From: Ruminococcus sp.
GTDB taxonomy: Bacteria > Bacillota > Clostridia > Oscillospirales > Ruminococcaceae
Assembly (NCBI GenBank): GCA_017961625.1
Contig: JAGCWY010000098.1
Coordinates: 52,888 to 116,887, forward strand
DNA: 64,000 nucleotides
Direction: 5' to 3'
Part shown: positions 16,866 to 25,368 of the stretch, in pieces
How the letters are laid out: every line of letters starts with the position of its first letter
Numbering within the stretch: the first letter of the stretch is position 1
Notes under the pieces: generated by a model
Told to the model about the DNA's origin: nothing
Database searches by the model: none
Seen by the model: the letters and a program-made list of their open reading frames with translations, nothing else
Program-made: the position numbers and the translations under genes

Positions 16866-17261
16866 ATGAGCAAGATCAACGATTTTCTTACGGAAGCAGG
16901 TATGTTTTTTATTGCCACAAACGACGGAGCACAGCCTAAGCTGAGGCCTTTCGGATCTCATATCGAAATGGACGGCAAGATCATATTTGCAGTCGGAGAC
17001 TTTAAGGCTGTATATAGGCAGATGCTCGCAAATCCTCTCTGCGAGATAGCAGCTTGCAAGCCGGACGGCGTATGGCTACGATATACAGGAAAGATCGTTT
17101 TTGACGACGATCCGAAGTATACTGAGGCAATGTATGCTACAAGCCCTCTTCTCAAGCAGATTTACAACGAGAAAACCGGATTTAAGATGAAGCTGTTTCA
17201 CCTTGAGGATGCAACCGCTTTCATAATGCCGCCTGTGGGTGAGCCTGAAAAAATACTTTGA
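16866..17261 (+). CDS. Pyridoxamine 5'-phosphate oxidase-fold protein
   Basis: The start at 16866 is fixed by aaaggagg (16848-16855), 10 nt upstream; the frame extends to 16818 without a ribosome site. The 131-residue product has the split-barrel pattern of small flavin-binding proteins: F-F-I-A-T-N-D-G-x-Q-P-K-L-R-P-F-G near the start, then I-I-F-A-V-G-D-F-K and E-I-A-A-C. These proteins bind FMN or F420 and act as small reductases; the substrate is unknown. It follows the cysteine-synthase gene after 44 bp and ends at a strong terminator. Confidence 0.83.
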   Translation: MSKINDFLTEAGMFFIATNDGAQPKLRPFGSHIEMDGKIIFAVGDFKAVYRQMLANPLCEIAACKPDGVWLRYTGKIVFDDDPKYTEAMYATSPLLKQIYNEKTGFKMKLFHLEDATAFIMPPVGEPEKIL

Positions 17262-17273
17262 TAAAAACACATA

Positions 17274-17316
17274 CCACAGTATTTCCGGTCATTTGACCGG
17301 AGGTACTGTGGCTTTT
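17274..17316 (+). terminator. Strong terminator closing the cysK unit
   Basis: Long arms (17274-17291 with 17294-17311, ccacagta...ccggtca / tgaccgg...actgtgg) are followed by TTTT. Confidence 0.85.
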
Positions 17317-17319
17317 CTA

Positions 17320-17348
17320 TTGACAAAACAGGAGCGCTAGTATATAAT
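17320..17348 (+). promoter_or_regulatory. Promoter for the 17404 gene
   Basis: A perfect TTGACA (17320-17325) and TATAAT (17343-17348) are spaced by 17 bp. A small perfect hairpin, taccga-tttt-tcggta (17361-17376), lies in the leader. Confidence 0.85.
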
Positions 17349-17403
17349 TACTTTAGGAAGTACCGATTTTTCGGTAAATATATTGATGAAAGAGGGGTTA
17401 CAG

Positions 17404-17844
17404 ATGCTGGATAACAATGAGCGCGGTACAGTTGAAGTGACAGAGGATGTAACTGATATAGCAGAAGCTGTCTCAGAGGAAGCTATTGAAGCTACGGAAG
17501 CCTCAGCTGAGAAGGAAAAGCTTGAAGCTGCAGATAAAAAACTGACAGAGCTTTTTGCTTATGCTGACGCCGAAAAGACGATTGGCGGCAAGAAGAACAG
17601 TTTCTCGTTGCTGGTCAGAGAGGTCATGATACTGGAGCTTATTTCGATGGTGCTTTTCTTTATCTGCATGTCAGCAGAGCTTCCGGGCCCCTTATCGCTT
17701 TTTGCAGTGCTGCTTCCTGTTATCTGGGGAATAGGCTACAGGGTATACAGCAAGGGTATGCCACTGCGTGAAGCCATTTCAAAGTGCAAGCTCCATATCA
17801 TATTTTTCTGTTTCTTTTTTATGTGCATACTTCTGTCAGTGTGA
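17404..17844 (+). CDS. Membrane protein with acidic Glu/Ala-rich N-terminus
   Basis: The ATG at 17404 is preferred because gagggg precedes it by 7-8 nt. The 146-residue product has an acidic Glu/Ala-rich N-terminal region (1-45) of coiled-coil or disordered type. A short helical soluble part follows, then three hydrophobic segments (about 74-92, 95-113 and 124-146) with short loops. No family is recognised. It is a single-gene unit with a perfect promoter and shares a bidirectional terminator with the convergent MATE gene. Confidence 0.7.
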   Translation: MLDNNERGTVEVTEDVTDIAEAVSEEAIEATEASAEKEKLEAADKKLTELFAYADAEKTIGGKKNSFSLLVREVMILELISMVLFFICMSAELPGPLSLFAVLLPVIWGIGYRVYSKGMPLREAISKCKLHIIFFCFFFMCILLSV

Positions 17845-17854
17845 ATAAGTATAA

Positions 17855-17895
17855 AAAGACCCGGAAGCAGCGTAAAAACTGTTTCTGGGTCTTAA
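17855..17895. terminator. Bidirectional terminator
   Basis: The arms aagacccggaa and tttctgggtctt pair around an A-rich loop, with A/T runs on both sides. It lies between two convergent genes. Confidence 0.75.
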
Positions 17896-17897
17896 GT

Positions 17898-19238
17898 TTA
17901 TCTGTAAGCGAGTTTAAGGTCTTCCGAGAGTATCCTTCTGAGGTCGAAGGCAAATATCGCTCCTGCCACTGCCGCTGTTACCAGTTCTGATACCGGGATG
18001 GTCAGCCATACAAGGTTTATGCTGCGAAGACTGAATGCAATGAAGGCAAGAGGAATGACCAGAAGTGTACCTCTCAGCAGAGATATCATCTGTGCTGTGT
18101 GAGTCTTCTCGTTCGAGGAGAAGTATACCGACATTATCGTATTGATCCCCATGAAAGGCATGAACAGGAAGTAGAGCCTCAATCCGTGCTCGGCTATATC
18201 CCGCAGGGTATTGTTGCCGCTGCTGTTGAATATACCAACGATAAAGGAGGTTTGCAAAAACAGTACGGTATATGCGCATACTGAGAATATCAGCGATGTT
18301 ATCACTGACAGTCTGAGAAGATAGCGTATAGCCGCGTCGTTCTTCCTGCCGTGGTATCTGCACATAAGCGGCTGTACGCCGCTGGAGATACCCACATATA
18401 TAGCCGTGAATACTATACCTATATTTGCAATGACGCCATAGGCGGCAATACCTGTATTGCCGAGAAGGCGGTAGATAACGAAGTTGAATATCATTATCAC
18501 TATTCCGCCGGAAAGCTCAGTGAAGAACGAGTGCATACCAAGAGATATTATCTCGCGTATGAGCTTCGGCGAGGGAAGAGTGAGCCGCAGACTGAAAGCG
18601 TTCCAGCCGGTAATGATATGTATGCTCATAACTCCCATACTTACGAACGGAGCAATACACGTAGCCAGAGCCGCACCATTCATACCCATATCCAATCGGA
18701 AAATAAAAATGTAGTCCAGTACTACATTGACAAGGCTGCCGCTCAGCATACCCATCATAGCGAGCCGCGGTGCGCAGTCATTGCGCATAAAGCACGCCAG
18801 CAGGTTATTCATAAGGAAAGCAGGCGAAAACAGAAAAATTTTGCGCAGATAGCTGTGAGACATCTCAAAAACGGCAGCGTCAGCGCCGAGAAGATGCGTT
18901 ATCTGTTTTGAGAAAAATAACCCCGTTATCTCAAACACCGCCGCGATAAGGAGCATTGTCATGAAAGCGTTTGAGAATATTCTGTCAGTCTCCACTCTTT
19001 CAGTCCTGCAATACATCATTGAGAACTTGCTTCCGCCGCCCATTCCGAACATAAGTCCGAAGCCGTTCAGAAAATTGAACACAGGCAGAGCAAGGTTCAG
19101 AGCTGCAAGACCTTCCGATCCCATTCCCTTAGAAATAAAGAACGTATCTATCAGTATGTAAACAGATACGCCCACAGAGCTGATGACATTTGCCAATATG
19201 TACCTGAAAAAATCACTACGTATTGGTCTTCTGTCCAT
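17898..19238 (-). CDS. MATE-family multidrug/solute exporter
   Basis: This 446-residue integral membrane protein has the twelve-helix pattern of MATE transporters, which export cationic compounds with Na+ or H+ antiport. Family phrases include F-I-S-K-G-M-G-S-E-G-L-A-A-L-N near the start and G-F-G-L-M-F-G-M-G-G-G-S-K-F-S-M, with the characteristic duplicated halves. It starts with M-D-R-R-P-I-R-S-D-F-F-R-Y. Length is normal. The gene has a folded 5' leader of about 100 nt (19239-19338) in which the ribosome site is inside a hairpin loop, so translation is probably controlled. Confidence 0.9.
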   Translation of the reverse strand: MDRRPIRSDFFRYILANVISSVGVSVYILIDTFFISKGMGSEGLAALNLALPVFNFLNGFGLMFGMGGGSKFSMMYCRTERVETDRIFSNAFMTMLLIAAVFEITGLFFSKQITHLLGADAAVFEMSHSYLRKIFLFSPAFLMNNLLACFMRNDCAPRLAMMGMLSGSLVNVVLDYIFIFRLDMGMNGAALATCIAPFVSMGVMSIHIITGWNAFSLRLTLPSPKLIREIISLGMHSFFTELSGGIVIMIFNFVIYRLLGNTGIAAYGVIANIGIVFTAIYVGISSGVQPLMCRYHGRKNDAAIRYLLRLSVITSLIFSVCAYTVLFLQTSFIVGIFNSSGNNTLRDIAEHGLRLYFLFMPFMGINTIMSVYFSSNEKTHTAQMISLLRGTLLVIPLAFIAFSLRSINLVWLTIPVSELVTAAVAGAIFAFDLRRILSEDLKLAYR

Positions 19239-19338
19239 TAAAAATGTTTACCCCCTGTAAACAAACGAGGCAGGTCCCGTGGACCTGCGAAGCAGTGAGG
19301 ATCTCGGTAATATCCGCACTGACTGTTTCTCTAATACA
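19239..19338 (-). promoter_or_regulatory. Folded 5' leader of the MATE gene
   Basis: On the minus strand, three hairpins lie between a TATAAT (19351-19346) and the ATG. The first is cagtg-ggat paired with atcc-cactg (19321-19293). The second is an 8-bp perfect stem with an ACG loop (19288-19270). The third is a 7-bp perfect stem TGTTTAC/GTAAACA (19263-19245) with the G-rich ribosome site in its loop. This could be a riboswitch or protein-binding leader; no known class fits clearly. Confidence 0.5.
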
Positions 19339-19526
19339 TGAATATATTATATCACAATATTACCAAAAATAACAGCCTATTTTGTAACTTTGTACGAATG
19401 ACGAAAAAGCAAACTGCACAAAGTTGAGTATATGCGACATTACACAATTAGGAACAGAAAAAACCTTTTATTATTGTTGAACTTTGTGGTCAGGGCTCCG
19501 GTGGACTTACATGAATGTCATAAATG

Positions 19527-19560
19527 AAAAAAGAGCGCTCCTAATGGAACGCTCTTTAAA
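19527..19560 (-). terminator. Terminator of rpmB
   Basis: On the minus strand the stem aaagagcg...cgctcttt with inner cc/gg pairs is followed by six T. Confidence 0.8.
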
Positions 19561-19576
19561 TATCCATGTTTACCGA

Positions 19577-19762
19577 TCAAGCTCTTTCAACCTTACCTGA
19601 ACGCAGGCATCTTGAGCAAGCGTAGATATGACAAGGAGTACCCTTGACGATAGCCTTAACACGCTTTACGTTAGGCTTCCATGTTCTGTTGGAACGTCTG
19701 TGTGAGTGAGAAACCTTGATTCCAAAGGTTACGCCCTTTCCGCAGATATCACATTTTGCCAT
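19577..19762 (-). CDS. rpmB: 50S ribosomal protein L28
   Basis: The 61-residue protein is the usual bacterial L28 size. It starts M-A-K-C-D-I-C-G-K-G and has the S-H-S-H-R-R-S-N-R-T-W-K-P-N box typical of the family. Cys4, Cys7, Cys49 and Cys52 form the zinc-ribbon type of L28 (C+ form). A perfect aaggaggt ribosome site lies 8 nt upstream. It is a single-gene unit with its own promoter and terminator, as is common for rpmB. Confidence 0.96.
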   Translation of the reverse strand: MAKCDICGKGVTFGIKVSHSHRRSNRTWKPNVKRVKAIVKGTPCHIYACSRCLRSGKVERA

Positions 19763-19806
19763 TAGGTTGCACCTCCTTAACTAACCTGTAAAAATACAAC
19801 ATGATT

Positions 19807-19835
19807 ATTCTAACACATAATCAAAAAAAAAGCAA
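19807..19835 (-). promoter_or_regulatory. rpmB promoter
   Basis: On the minus strand, TTGCTT (19835-19830) and TAGAAT (19812-19807) are spaced by 17 bp that include a T run. Confidence 0.65.
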
Positions 19836-19989
19836 GTGTTTTTTGAAAAAAAACTAAAAAAATTTTTTTTGAAGTATAAAAATACTTTTTTACTTGAAAT
19901 ATATAGCGATTTATTGTATAATATATATTGTATATCTATATCTATGCGAAATGTGTTGGCATAGCAGCAAAGAAAGAAAGGAAAATGAT

Positions 19990-20688
19990 ATGGACAATCT
20001 GGATATGCAAACCTTTTTAATGTATTTTTCGAGGATAGCGACTATCCTTCTTGTTATACCGATACATGAATCGGCACATGGACTTATGGCAAAATGGCTT
20101 GGTGACGATACCGCGCTAAGACAGGGAAGGATATCACTTAATCCTTTTGTGCATCTTGATCCGCTTGGTACTATACTTATGATAGTCGGCGGCTTCGGTT
20201 GGGCTAAGCCGGTACAGGTAAACCCTCTCAGATTCAAGAAATACCGTGCAGGCTTTGCTTTGACGGCTCTTGCAGGCCCTGTTTCAAATCTGATATTCTC
20301 GTTCCTTGCAGCTCTTGCATATGAGATAATCCTTTGCTTTGAAAGCGGCAAAAGAGGTTTGGTTAGCCTTTATTATGAGCAGTACAATACTATGTCGTGT
20401 GTGCTGCTATTACTTCAGTTCCTTATAATAGTAAATATCGGACTGGCATTGTTCAATCTAATACCTGTACCGCCTCTTGACGGCTTCAATATACTCCGTG
20501 CCTTCACGCCGGAGAAGTTCGACCGCTGGATATACCAGCATCAGAGAGAGATAAACTATACATTTATGATAATTCTTATAACAATAAATCTTATCCCTTC
20601 AAGATATTCGCCGCTTTATCATGCTTCGATGGCGCTTTATAATCTCGTTATGAAGTCTGTTAGGTGGATACCTAATGTATTTGGCTGA
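19990..20688 (+). CDS. Site-2 protease-family (M50) membrane metalloprotease
   Basis: The ATG at 19990 follows aaagga by 7-8 nt; the frame extends to 19894 with no ribosome site. The 232-residue protein is a compact M50 peptidase. H26-E27-S-A-H30 gives two zinc ligands and the catalytic Glu, and P-V-P-P-L-D-G provides the third ligand motif. A-G-P-V-S-N-L is another family phrase. The protein has about five membrane segments. Such short proteins are regularly found just upstream of scpA in clostridia, but their substrates are unknown. It is followed after 22 bp by a paralogue that lacks the active site. Confidence 0.9.
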   Translation: MDNLDMQTFLMYFSRIATILLVIPIHESAHGLMAKWLGDDTALRQGRISLNPFVHLDPLGTILMIVGGFGWAKPVQVNPLRFKKYRAGFALTALAGPVSNLIFSFLAALAYEIILCFESGKRGLVSLYYEQYNTMSCVLLLLQFLIIVNIGLALFNLIPVPPLDGFNILRAFTPEKFDRWIYQHQREINYTFMIILITINLIPSRYSPLYHASMALYNLVMKSVRWIPNVFG

Positions 20689-20710
20689 TAATAAAGGATA
20701 GGGAAAAGTA

Positions 20711-21376
20711 ATGGGATACAGATTACTTAATTTTTTTCTTACACTGGTCAGCAGAGGGCTTATCCTTACGGTTTTTATGCCTCTTGCATGTTATGCTAAG
20801 GCATGGGTGGCTAAGCAACTCGGGGACAGGACTGCCGAAAGAGATGGCAGGCTATCACTTGATTTCAGAAAGCATGTCGACATCTTCGGTATGGTCATCA
20901 TACTTGTCTTTGGCTTTGGCTGGAGCAAGGAAGTAAATATAGACGTATCGCGACTAAAGAAAATGAAGCGCGATGTTACGCTGATATCCCTTGCCTCACC
21001 TTTAACGTACTTTCTCATATACGTGATTCTGAGGAATATCGGCGGAGCTTTACTGAACATATCACCTGATATGTTAATACTTCAGTGTGTATGGACGGTG
21101 CTTTACAAGGCGGCATATTCTTGTCTGTTCTTCGGTGTAGTGGCACTGCTGCCAATACCACCTCTTGACGGCTTCCATATTTTTTACCAGTTCTCGTGGC
21201 CGAAGTTCAGACGGTGGTATTTCTCGAACTATCAGAAGATAACTACATGGTCAGGGTATATTCTTATAGCGATATTCTTTATGTCAAGCATAACAGACGG
21301 AGCTTTCTCGCTTCTTGACTTTTTGGCTAGTATGTGGAGACTCCTACTTGATCGTCTTGTCTTCTTCGGCAAGTGA
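20711..21376 (+). CDS. Catalytically dead site-2-protease-like paralogue
   Basis: The 221-residue protein aligns residue for residue with the N-terminus of the preceding gene, including A-K-x-L-G-D, G-R-x-S-L and G-F-G-W-x-K. At the same positions 26, 27 and 30, however, the zinc ligands and catalytic Glu (His, Glu, His) are Ala, Cys and Lys. The later P-I-P-P-L-D-G motif is kept. It must therefore lack zinc-protease activity but keeps the fold. It probably arose by tandem duplication and may be a partner, adaptor or regulator of the active copy (inference). It is followed by scpA after 65 bp. Confidence 0.85.
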   Translation: MGYRLLNFFLTLVSRGLILTVFMPLACYAKAWVAKQLGDRTAERDGRLSLDFRKHVDIFGMVIILVFGFGWSKEVNIDVSRLKKMKRDVTLISLASPLTYFLIYVILRNIGGALLNISPDMLILQCVWTVLYKAAYSCLFFGVVALLPIPPLDGFHIFYQFSWPKFRRWYFSNYQKITTWSGYILIAIFFMSSITDGAFSLLDFLASMWRLLLDRLVFFGK

Positions 21377-21441
21377 CCTATACAGATTTTTGACGATCAT
21401 CAACTGTACCGCTGCAGCGGTAAGTGGATTCATGGTGAAAT

Positions 21442-22197
21442 ATGGAAAGTATATCATTCAAGCTTGAGGTCTTTGAAGGACCTTTAGACCTGTTGTTGAG
21501 CCTAATTGCAAAACACAAGCTGAATATCTGCGATATCGAGATATCTAAGCTATTGGAGCAATATTTGCTCTACATAGATCAGGCACACGAGCAGAATCTT
21601 GAGCTCGCAGGTGAATTTCTCGAAATGGCTGCAAGGCTCATCTACATAAAGACGGCTTCGCTGCTGCCTCAGCCTGAGGAGGCTGAGCAGATGAAGCGTG
21701 AGTTGGAGGGTGCCCTGATAGAGTATTCTCTCTGCAAGATAGCCGCAAAGCAGCTTGCTGACGCATTCGTGGGCGGAAATATCTTCGTCCGCACTCCTAT
21801 GAAGATAAAGGCTGACATGACCTATACTCTTGTTCATGAGCCTGAAAGACTTGCTATAGCATACAGTGCAATATCACTGAAAACAATAAAGTCCGAGCAT
21901 GCAAAGCTTCACGTTGAGAGCAAAATCAATTCCGTAGTGAAACGGCGTATCGTTTCGGTAATATCAAAGGTTGTCCATGTGCTCAGGGAACTGTACTCTA
22001 CGGGAGAAGTTTATATGGATAAGCTTTACGATGGAGTTACCGATCGCTCGGAGAGAGTCGCTACCTTCCTTGCAGTGCTGGAGCTTACACGCTCGGGAAG
22101 GATAACAATAAGCGATGATAATCTGAAGATCTTCTTCAAGGGAAGAAAGAACGGAGTGAAGAAAACTTGGAGATCAAGGACAGGCTCGGAGCAATAG
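21442..22197 (+). CDS. scpA: Segregation and condensation protein A
   Basis: This 251-residue ScpA is the kleisin subunit of the bacterial SMC-ScpAB condensin, which organises chromosomes for segregation. The N-terminus S-F-K-L-E-V-F-E-G-P-L-D-L-L-L-S-L-I is the family signature, followed by A-x-R-L-I-Y-I-K-T-A-S-L-L-P. The C-terminal winged-helix part ends in a basic tail. The gene overlaps scpB by 31 bp, which indicates coupled translation. Length is normal. Confidence 0.95.
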   Translation: MESISFKLEVFEGPLDLLLSLIAKHKLNICDIEISKLLEQYLLYIDQAHEQNLELAGEFLEMAARLIYIKTASLLPQPEEAEQMKRELEGALIEYSLCKIAAKQLADAFVGGNIFVRTPMKIKADMTYTLVHEPERLAIAYSAISLKTIKSEHAKLHVESKINSVVKRRIVSVISKVVHVLRELYSTGEVYMDKLYDGVTDRSERVATFLAVLELTRSGRITISDDNLKIFFKGRKNGVKKTWRSRTGSEQ

Positions 22198-22745
22198 AGG
22201 CCATACTCTTTGCTAGTGGTGAGCCCATAGAAATATACCGCCTATCGGAGGCGAGCGGAGTGGACGCGGGAACGCTTCCCTCTATGATAAGGCTGCTTAA
22301 CGAGCGATATGATGACTGCGGCAGCGGTATCTGCATAAAAAAGCTAGACAGCAGCTATCAGATGTGTACCCGTGAGGAGTACGCGGAACAGGTACGATCA
22401 GCGCTGGAGACTAAAAGAACAGCCCCGCTTTCTAACGCGGCTATGGAGGCTCTTACGATAATCGCCTATAATCAGCCGGTATCCAAGGGCTTTGTGGAGA
22501 ATGTAAGAGGTATCGACAGTTCGTCTGTAATAAACAACCTTGTAGAAAAGGGTCTCGTAGAGGAAGCAGGACGTCTTGACGTCCCGGGAAAGCCCATAGT
22601 ATACAGGACGACCTCGGTCTTCCTGAGAAGCTTCGGATTGAGTTCAACAGCCGATCTTCCGCCATTGCCCGGTCAAAGCGACCTTATTCTCGAAACAGAG
22701 GACGAGTTCGTACAAAGAGAGCTTTCAGACTCCGGGAAGGAGTAA
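22167..22745 (+). CDS. scpB: Segregation and condensation protein B
   Basis: This 192-residue ScpB, partner of ScpA and Smc, starts at a TTG inside the end of scpA, with ggag (22153-22156) 10 nt upstream. Motifs are A-I-L-F-A-S-G-E-P-I near the start and A-M-E-A-L-T-I-I-A-Y-N-Q-P-V-S-K-G and R-G-I-D-S-S-x-V-I in the second winged helix, then L-V-E-E-A-G-R-L-D-V-P-G-K-P. It is an ordinary member in the ordinary place. Confidence 0.95.
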   Translation: MEIKDRLGAIEAILFASGEPIEIYRLSEASGVDAGTLPSMIRLLNERYDDCGSGICIKKLDSSYQMCTREEYAEQVRSALETKRTAPLSNAAMEALTIIAYNQPVSKGFVENVRGIDSSSVINNLVEKGLVEEAGRLDVPGKPIVYRTTSVFLRSFGLSSTADLPPLPGQSDLILETEDEFVQRELSDSGKE

Positions 22746-22769
22746 TTCACTAAGAAAGGAGCGGCAGGA

Positions 22770-23696
22770 ATGATAGTACTGAAAATTCTGCTGTATCTGC
22801 TTCTTGCCGTTCTAGGCATAATATTTCTGATACTTATAGTACCTGTCGGAGGAGAGTTTAGCTACATCGACGGCAAGTTCACATACAAGGTGAAGCTTTG
22901 GGTGATAAACATAATTGATTCCGGAGGCGGCGGCCTTTATAACTGGTGGAAAAAACGAAAAGCCGCCAAAAAAGATAAACCGGATAAGCCGAAAAAACCA
23001 AAGCCTGTAAAGGAAAAAAAGTCGAAAAAGAAAAAGGAACGGGAAAAGTACGAATGGGAAAAGGAACTTGACGATATTCCTGTGAACGGTTCGGAAGCAG
23101 ATATGCCGCAGCTGTCAGAGGATACAGATACAACGGCTGAGTTCAATTTGTCTGACAGCCTGCCCGATAATTATGAGGAGGAAGAGGCTCCGAATAAAAA
23201 GAAGGAAAAAAAGAAGAAAAAGGAAGACGCTGAGGAGGAACTCTTCCCGGATGAGGATGAAGAGACTGAGAAGGAAGATGAGAAAAAGACTCTCAGCGAT
23301 AAGATAGAATTCATTGTGGATATATGGGAGAGTGCTCAGCGCCCTCTGCTTAAAATATTCAAAGGCTTCCGGCTTAAGGATCTGTATATCGATTTTGTTA
23401 TAGCTGACGAGGACGCTTATGACTGCGCCCTGAAATACGGTAAGTATTCCACTCTCGTTTACAACTGTATAGCCTTTTTTAGTGAGATATTTACCGTGAG
23501 ACTGAAAACTATAGACGTGCGGCCGCAGTTCGGCGTATCAAAGGGACGGTGGGACGCAGCCGGAAAGCTGTATTTCCGTCTTGGAACAGTGGTTATCGCA
23601 GGAGCTTGGTTCCTGATAACATATTTCTTCAAAACATTCTTACCAAACAAACTCAGAAAGCGTAAAATGAAAAAAACCGCCGCAAGGCAGAAGTGA
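22770..23696 (+). CDS. DUF2953-domain membrane protein
   Basis: The 308-residue protein starts 8 nt after aaaggag. It has an N-terminal membrane helix (4-24) and an early DUF2953 strand region (G-G-E-F-S-Y-I-D-G-K-F-T-Y). A very long Lys/Glu-rich low-complexity segment (about 58-170) follows, then the C-terminal DUF2953 block with a hydrophobic segment near 274-291. DUF2953 proteins lie next to gerW (ytfJ) in endospore-forming Firmicutes; their role is not defined. The charged insert is unusually large here. It ends 10 bp before gerW. Confidence 0.82.
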   Translation: MIVLKILLYLLLAVLGIIFLILIVPVGGEFSYIDGKFTYKVKLWVINIIDSGGGGLYNWWKKRKAAKKDKPDKPKKPKPVKEKKSKKKKEREKYEWEKELDDIPVNGSEADMPQLSEDTDTTAEFNLSDSLPDNYEEEEAPNKKKEKKKKKEDAEEELFPDEDEETEKEDEKKTLSDKIEFIVDIWESAQRPLLKIFKGFRLKDLYIDFVIADEDAYDCALKYGKYSTLVYNCIAFFSEIFTVRLKTIDVRPQFGVSKGRWDAAGKLYFRLGTVVIAGAWFLITYFFKTFLPNKLRKRKMKKTAARQK

Positions 23697-23706
23697 GGTA
23701 TAAAAT

Positions 23707-24141
23707 ATGAGTGCAAATAATACACCTGTAAGCGATTTATTAGGTATTTCCATTGAGAAGATCAAGGAAATGGCTGATGTAAACTCAATTATCGGCGAGC
23801 CTATAAAGCTTCCTGACGGTACTACAGTTATTCCTGTATCGAAGGTCAGCTACGGCTTTGCGTCAGGTGGTTCGGATCTTCCCTCAAAGTATGACAAGGA
23901 TCTCTTCGGAGGCGGAGCAGGCGCAGGAGTTTCCATAAAGCCTGAAGGCTTTCTCGTTATAGCTCCCGACGGTTCTGCCAAAATGGTGAATATGGAGGGT
24001 GCAAACGATCCGATCAGTAACGCTATTGAGAAAATGCCGGCTATCATTGACAAGGTAAGCGGCTTCATAAACAAGAAGAAGGGCGGAAGCACTGAGGTTA
24101 AGAACTCTGATATCACTGACGGTTCCGTACCGATAAACTGA
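23707..24141 (+). CDS. gerW: GerW/YtfJ-family sporulation protein
   Basis: This 144-residue protein matches the GerW family: V-N-S-I-I-G-E-P-I-K-L-P-D-G-T-T-V-I-P-V-S-K-V-S-Y-G-F near the N-terminus in sequence order, a Gly-rich middle (F-G-G-G-A-G-A-G-V), and I-K-P-E-G-F-L-V-I. In Bacillus the protein is needed for normal spore germination. The ribosome site gaggt overlaps the end of the DUF2953 gene. Its presence shows at least part of the endospore gene set in this genome. Confidence 0.9.
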   Translation: MSANNTPVSDLLGISIEKIKEMADVNSIIGEPIKLPDGTTVIPVSKVSYGFASGGSDLPSKYDKDLFGGGAGAGVSIKPEGFLVIAPDGSAKMVNMEGANDPISNAIEKMPAIIDKVSGFINKKKGGSTEVKNSDITDGSVPIN

Positions 24142-24200
24142 GCATAAACTGCTGAAATGAGGCATATTCTTTAGCATAGATTTTATGCGGAGGTGTGCCT

Positions 24201-25355
24201 GTGAAAAAACTTTTATCTGGTGCTACGGCAGCAGTTGCAGTAATGCTGTGTATGTGTGATTCTAACGTCAGCGGTGCCGAAGAACTTGATATATCAGCAA
24301 AGGCAGCTGTGTTGATCTCAGCGGATACAGGGGAGGTTGTATACAGCCGAAATGCCTCTGAGAAGCTGCCTATGGCAAGTACTACCAAGATAATGACTGC
24401 TCTGCTCTGCATTGAAAGCGGAGGACTATATGACGAGTTTACCGTTGACAGTCAGGCGATAAGGGTGGAAGGTTCTTCAATGGGACTATGCGAGGGCGAT
24501 ATCGTTACAAAGTACGCTTTGTGCTGTGGTATGCTTCTGCCTTCTGGTAATGATGCTGCCAATGCAGCAGCTGTAAGGATATCTGGCAATATCGAAGCCT
24601 TTGCAAAGCTTATGAACGAGCGTGCCCGTAAAATTGGGCTTTCAAAGACATTTTTCGTCACTCCTTCAGGACTGGATGGGACTGGTCATGGTTCGTCGGC
24701 TGCAGATATGGCTATGCTGGCTCGTGAAGCTCTAAAAAATGAGCTTTTCCGTGAGATATGCTCTCAGGAGAGTATAAAGGTGAGCTTCGGCTGTCCGCCT
24801 TACGAAAGGAGGCTGATGAACACAAACAAGCTGCTCTCCATGTACGATGGTGTTTACGGTGTAAAGACCGGTTTTACCGACGAGGCAGGACGCTGTCTGG
24901 TTTCTGCCTGTAAACATGGTGAAAAGGACCTTATATGTGTTACCCTGGACGATCGTAACGACTGGCAAGATCATGCAGCGATATATGATTATGGATTTGA
25001 AACGGTGCGGCAGCTTGAACTGACTCTACCAGATGACATAACTGCCGATATTGCCGGTGCTGCTTCGGATAAGCTAAGGCTCGTTCCGGAGAATGATACG
25101 TACACCGTCACGACAGTGGCTGGAAATAACAGCGATTTTAATTATACTGTGCTCAGGCCGCCGTTTCTCTATGCCCCCGTTATAGAGGGGGAGAAAGTGG
25201 CAGAGCTCAGGATAAGCTTTCTCGGAAGAGAGGTGGATACTATCACTCTCTATGCAGCCGAAACAGCAGAAGCAGCGATTGTCAGTGCCCAAAATAGCAG
25301 AAAAGGGATATTTACAGGGCTTAAAGAATTTCTCGGGAGGCTATTCTCCCGTTAA
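24201..25355 (+). CDS. D-alanyl-D-alanine carboxypeptidase (S11, DacB/DacF type)
   Basis: The GTG at 24201 is chosen because ggagg lies 7 nt before it; a GTG at 24195 abuts the site. The 384-residue product has a signal peptide cut near residue 27. Penicillin-binding motifs are S60-T-T-K63, S-G-N, and K-T-G-F-T-D. It trims the terminal D-Ala of peptidoglycan stem peptides outside the membrane. The region after about 280 is a PBP5-like C-terminal beta domain, and the protein ends with a short amphipathic stretch. In clostridia this gene commonly lies between gerW and rluB, as here. A sporulation role (dacB/dacF) is possible. Confidence 0.9.
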   Translation: MKKLLSGATAAVAVMLCMCDSNVSGAEELDISAKAAVLISADTGEVVYSRNASEKLPMASTTKIMTALLCIESGGLYDEFTVDSQAIRVEGSSMGLCEGDIVTKYALCCGMLLPSGNDAANAAAVRISGNIEAFAKLMNERARKIGLSKTFFVTPSGLDGTGHGSSAADMAMLAREALKNELFREICSQESIKVSFGCPPYERRLMNTNKLLSMYDGVYGVKTGFTDEAGRCLVSACKHGEKDLICVTLDDRNDWQDHAAIYDYGFETVRQLELTLPDDITADIAGAASDKLRLVPENDTYTVTTVAGNNSDFNYTVLRPPFLYAPVIEGEKVAELRISFLGREVDTITLYAAETAEAAIVSAQNSRKGIFTGLKEFLGRLFSR

Positions 25356-25368
25356 GGACAGGATTACA

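Noticed and set aside
19239..19338. Guanidine-II (mini-ykkC) riboswitch ahead of the MATE gene
   Set aside because: Only one hairpin has an ACG loop and its geometry differs from the paired ACGR loops of that class; kept only as an unassigned folded leader.
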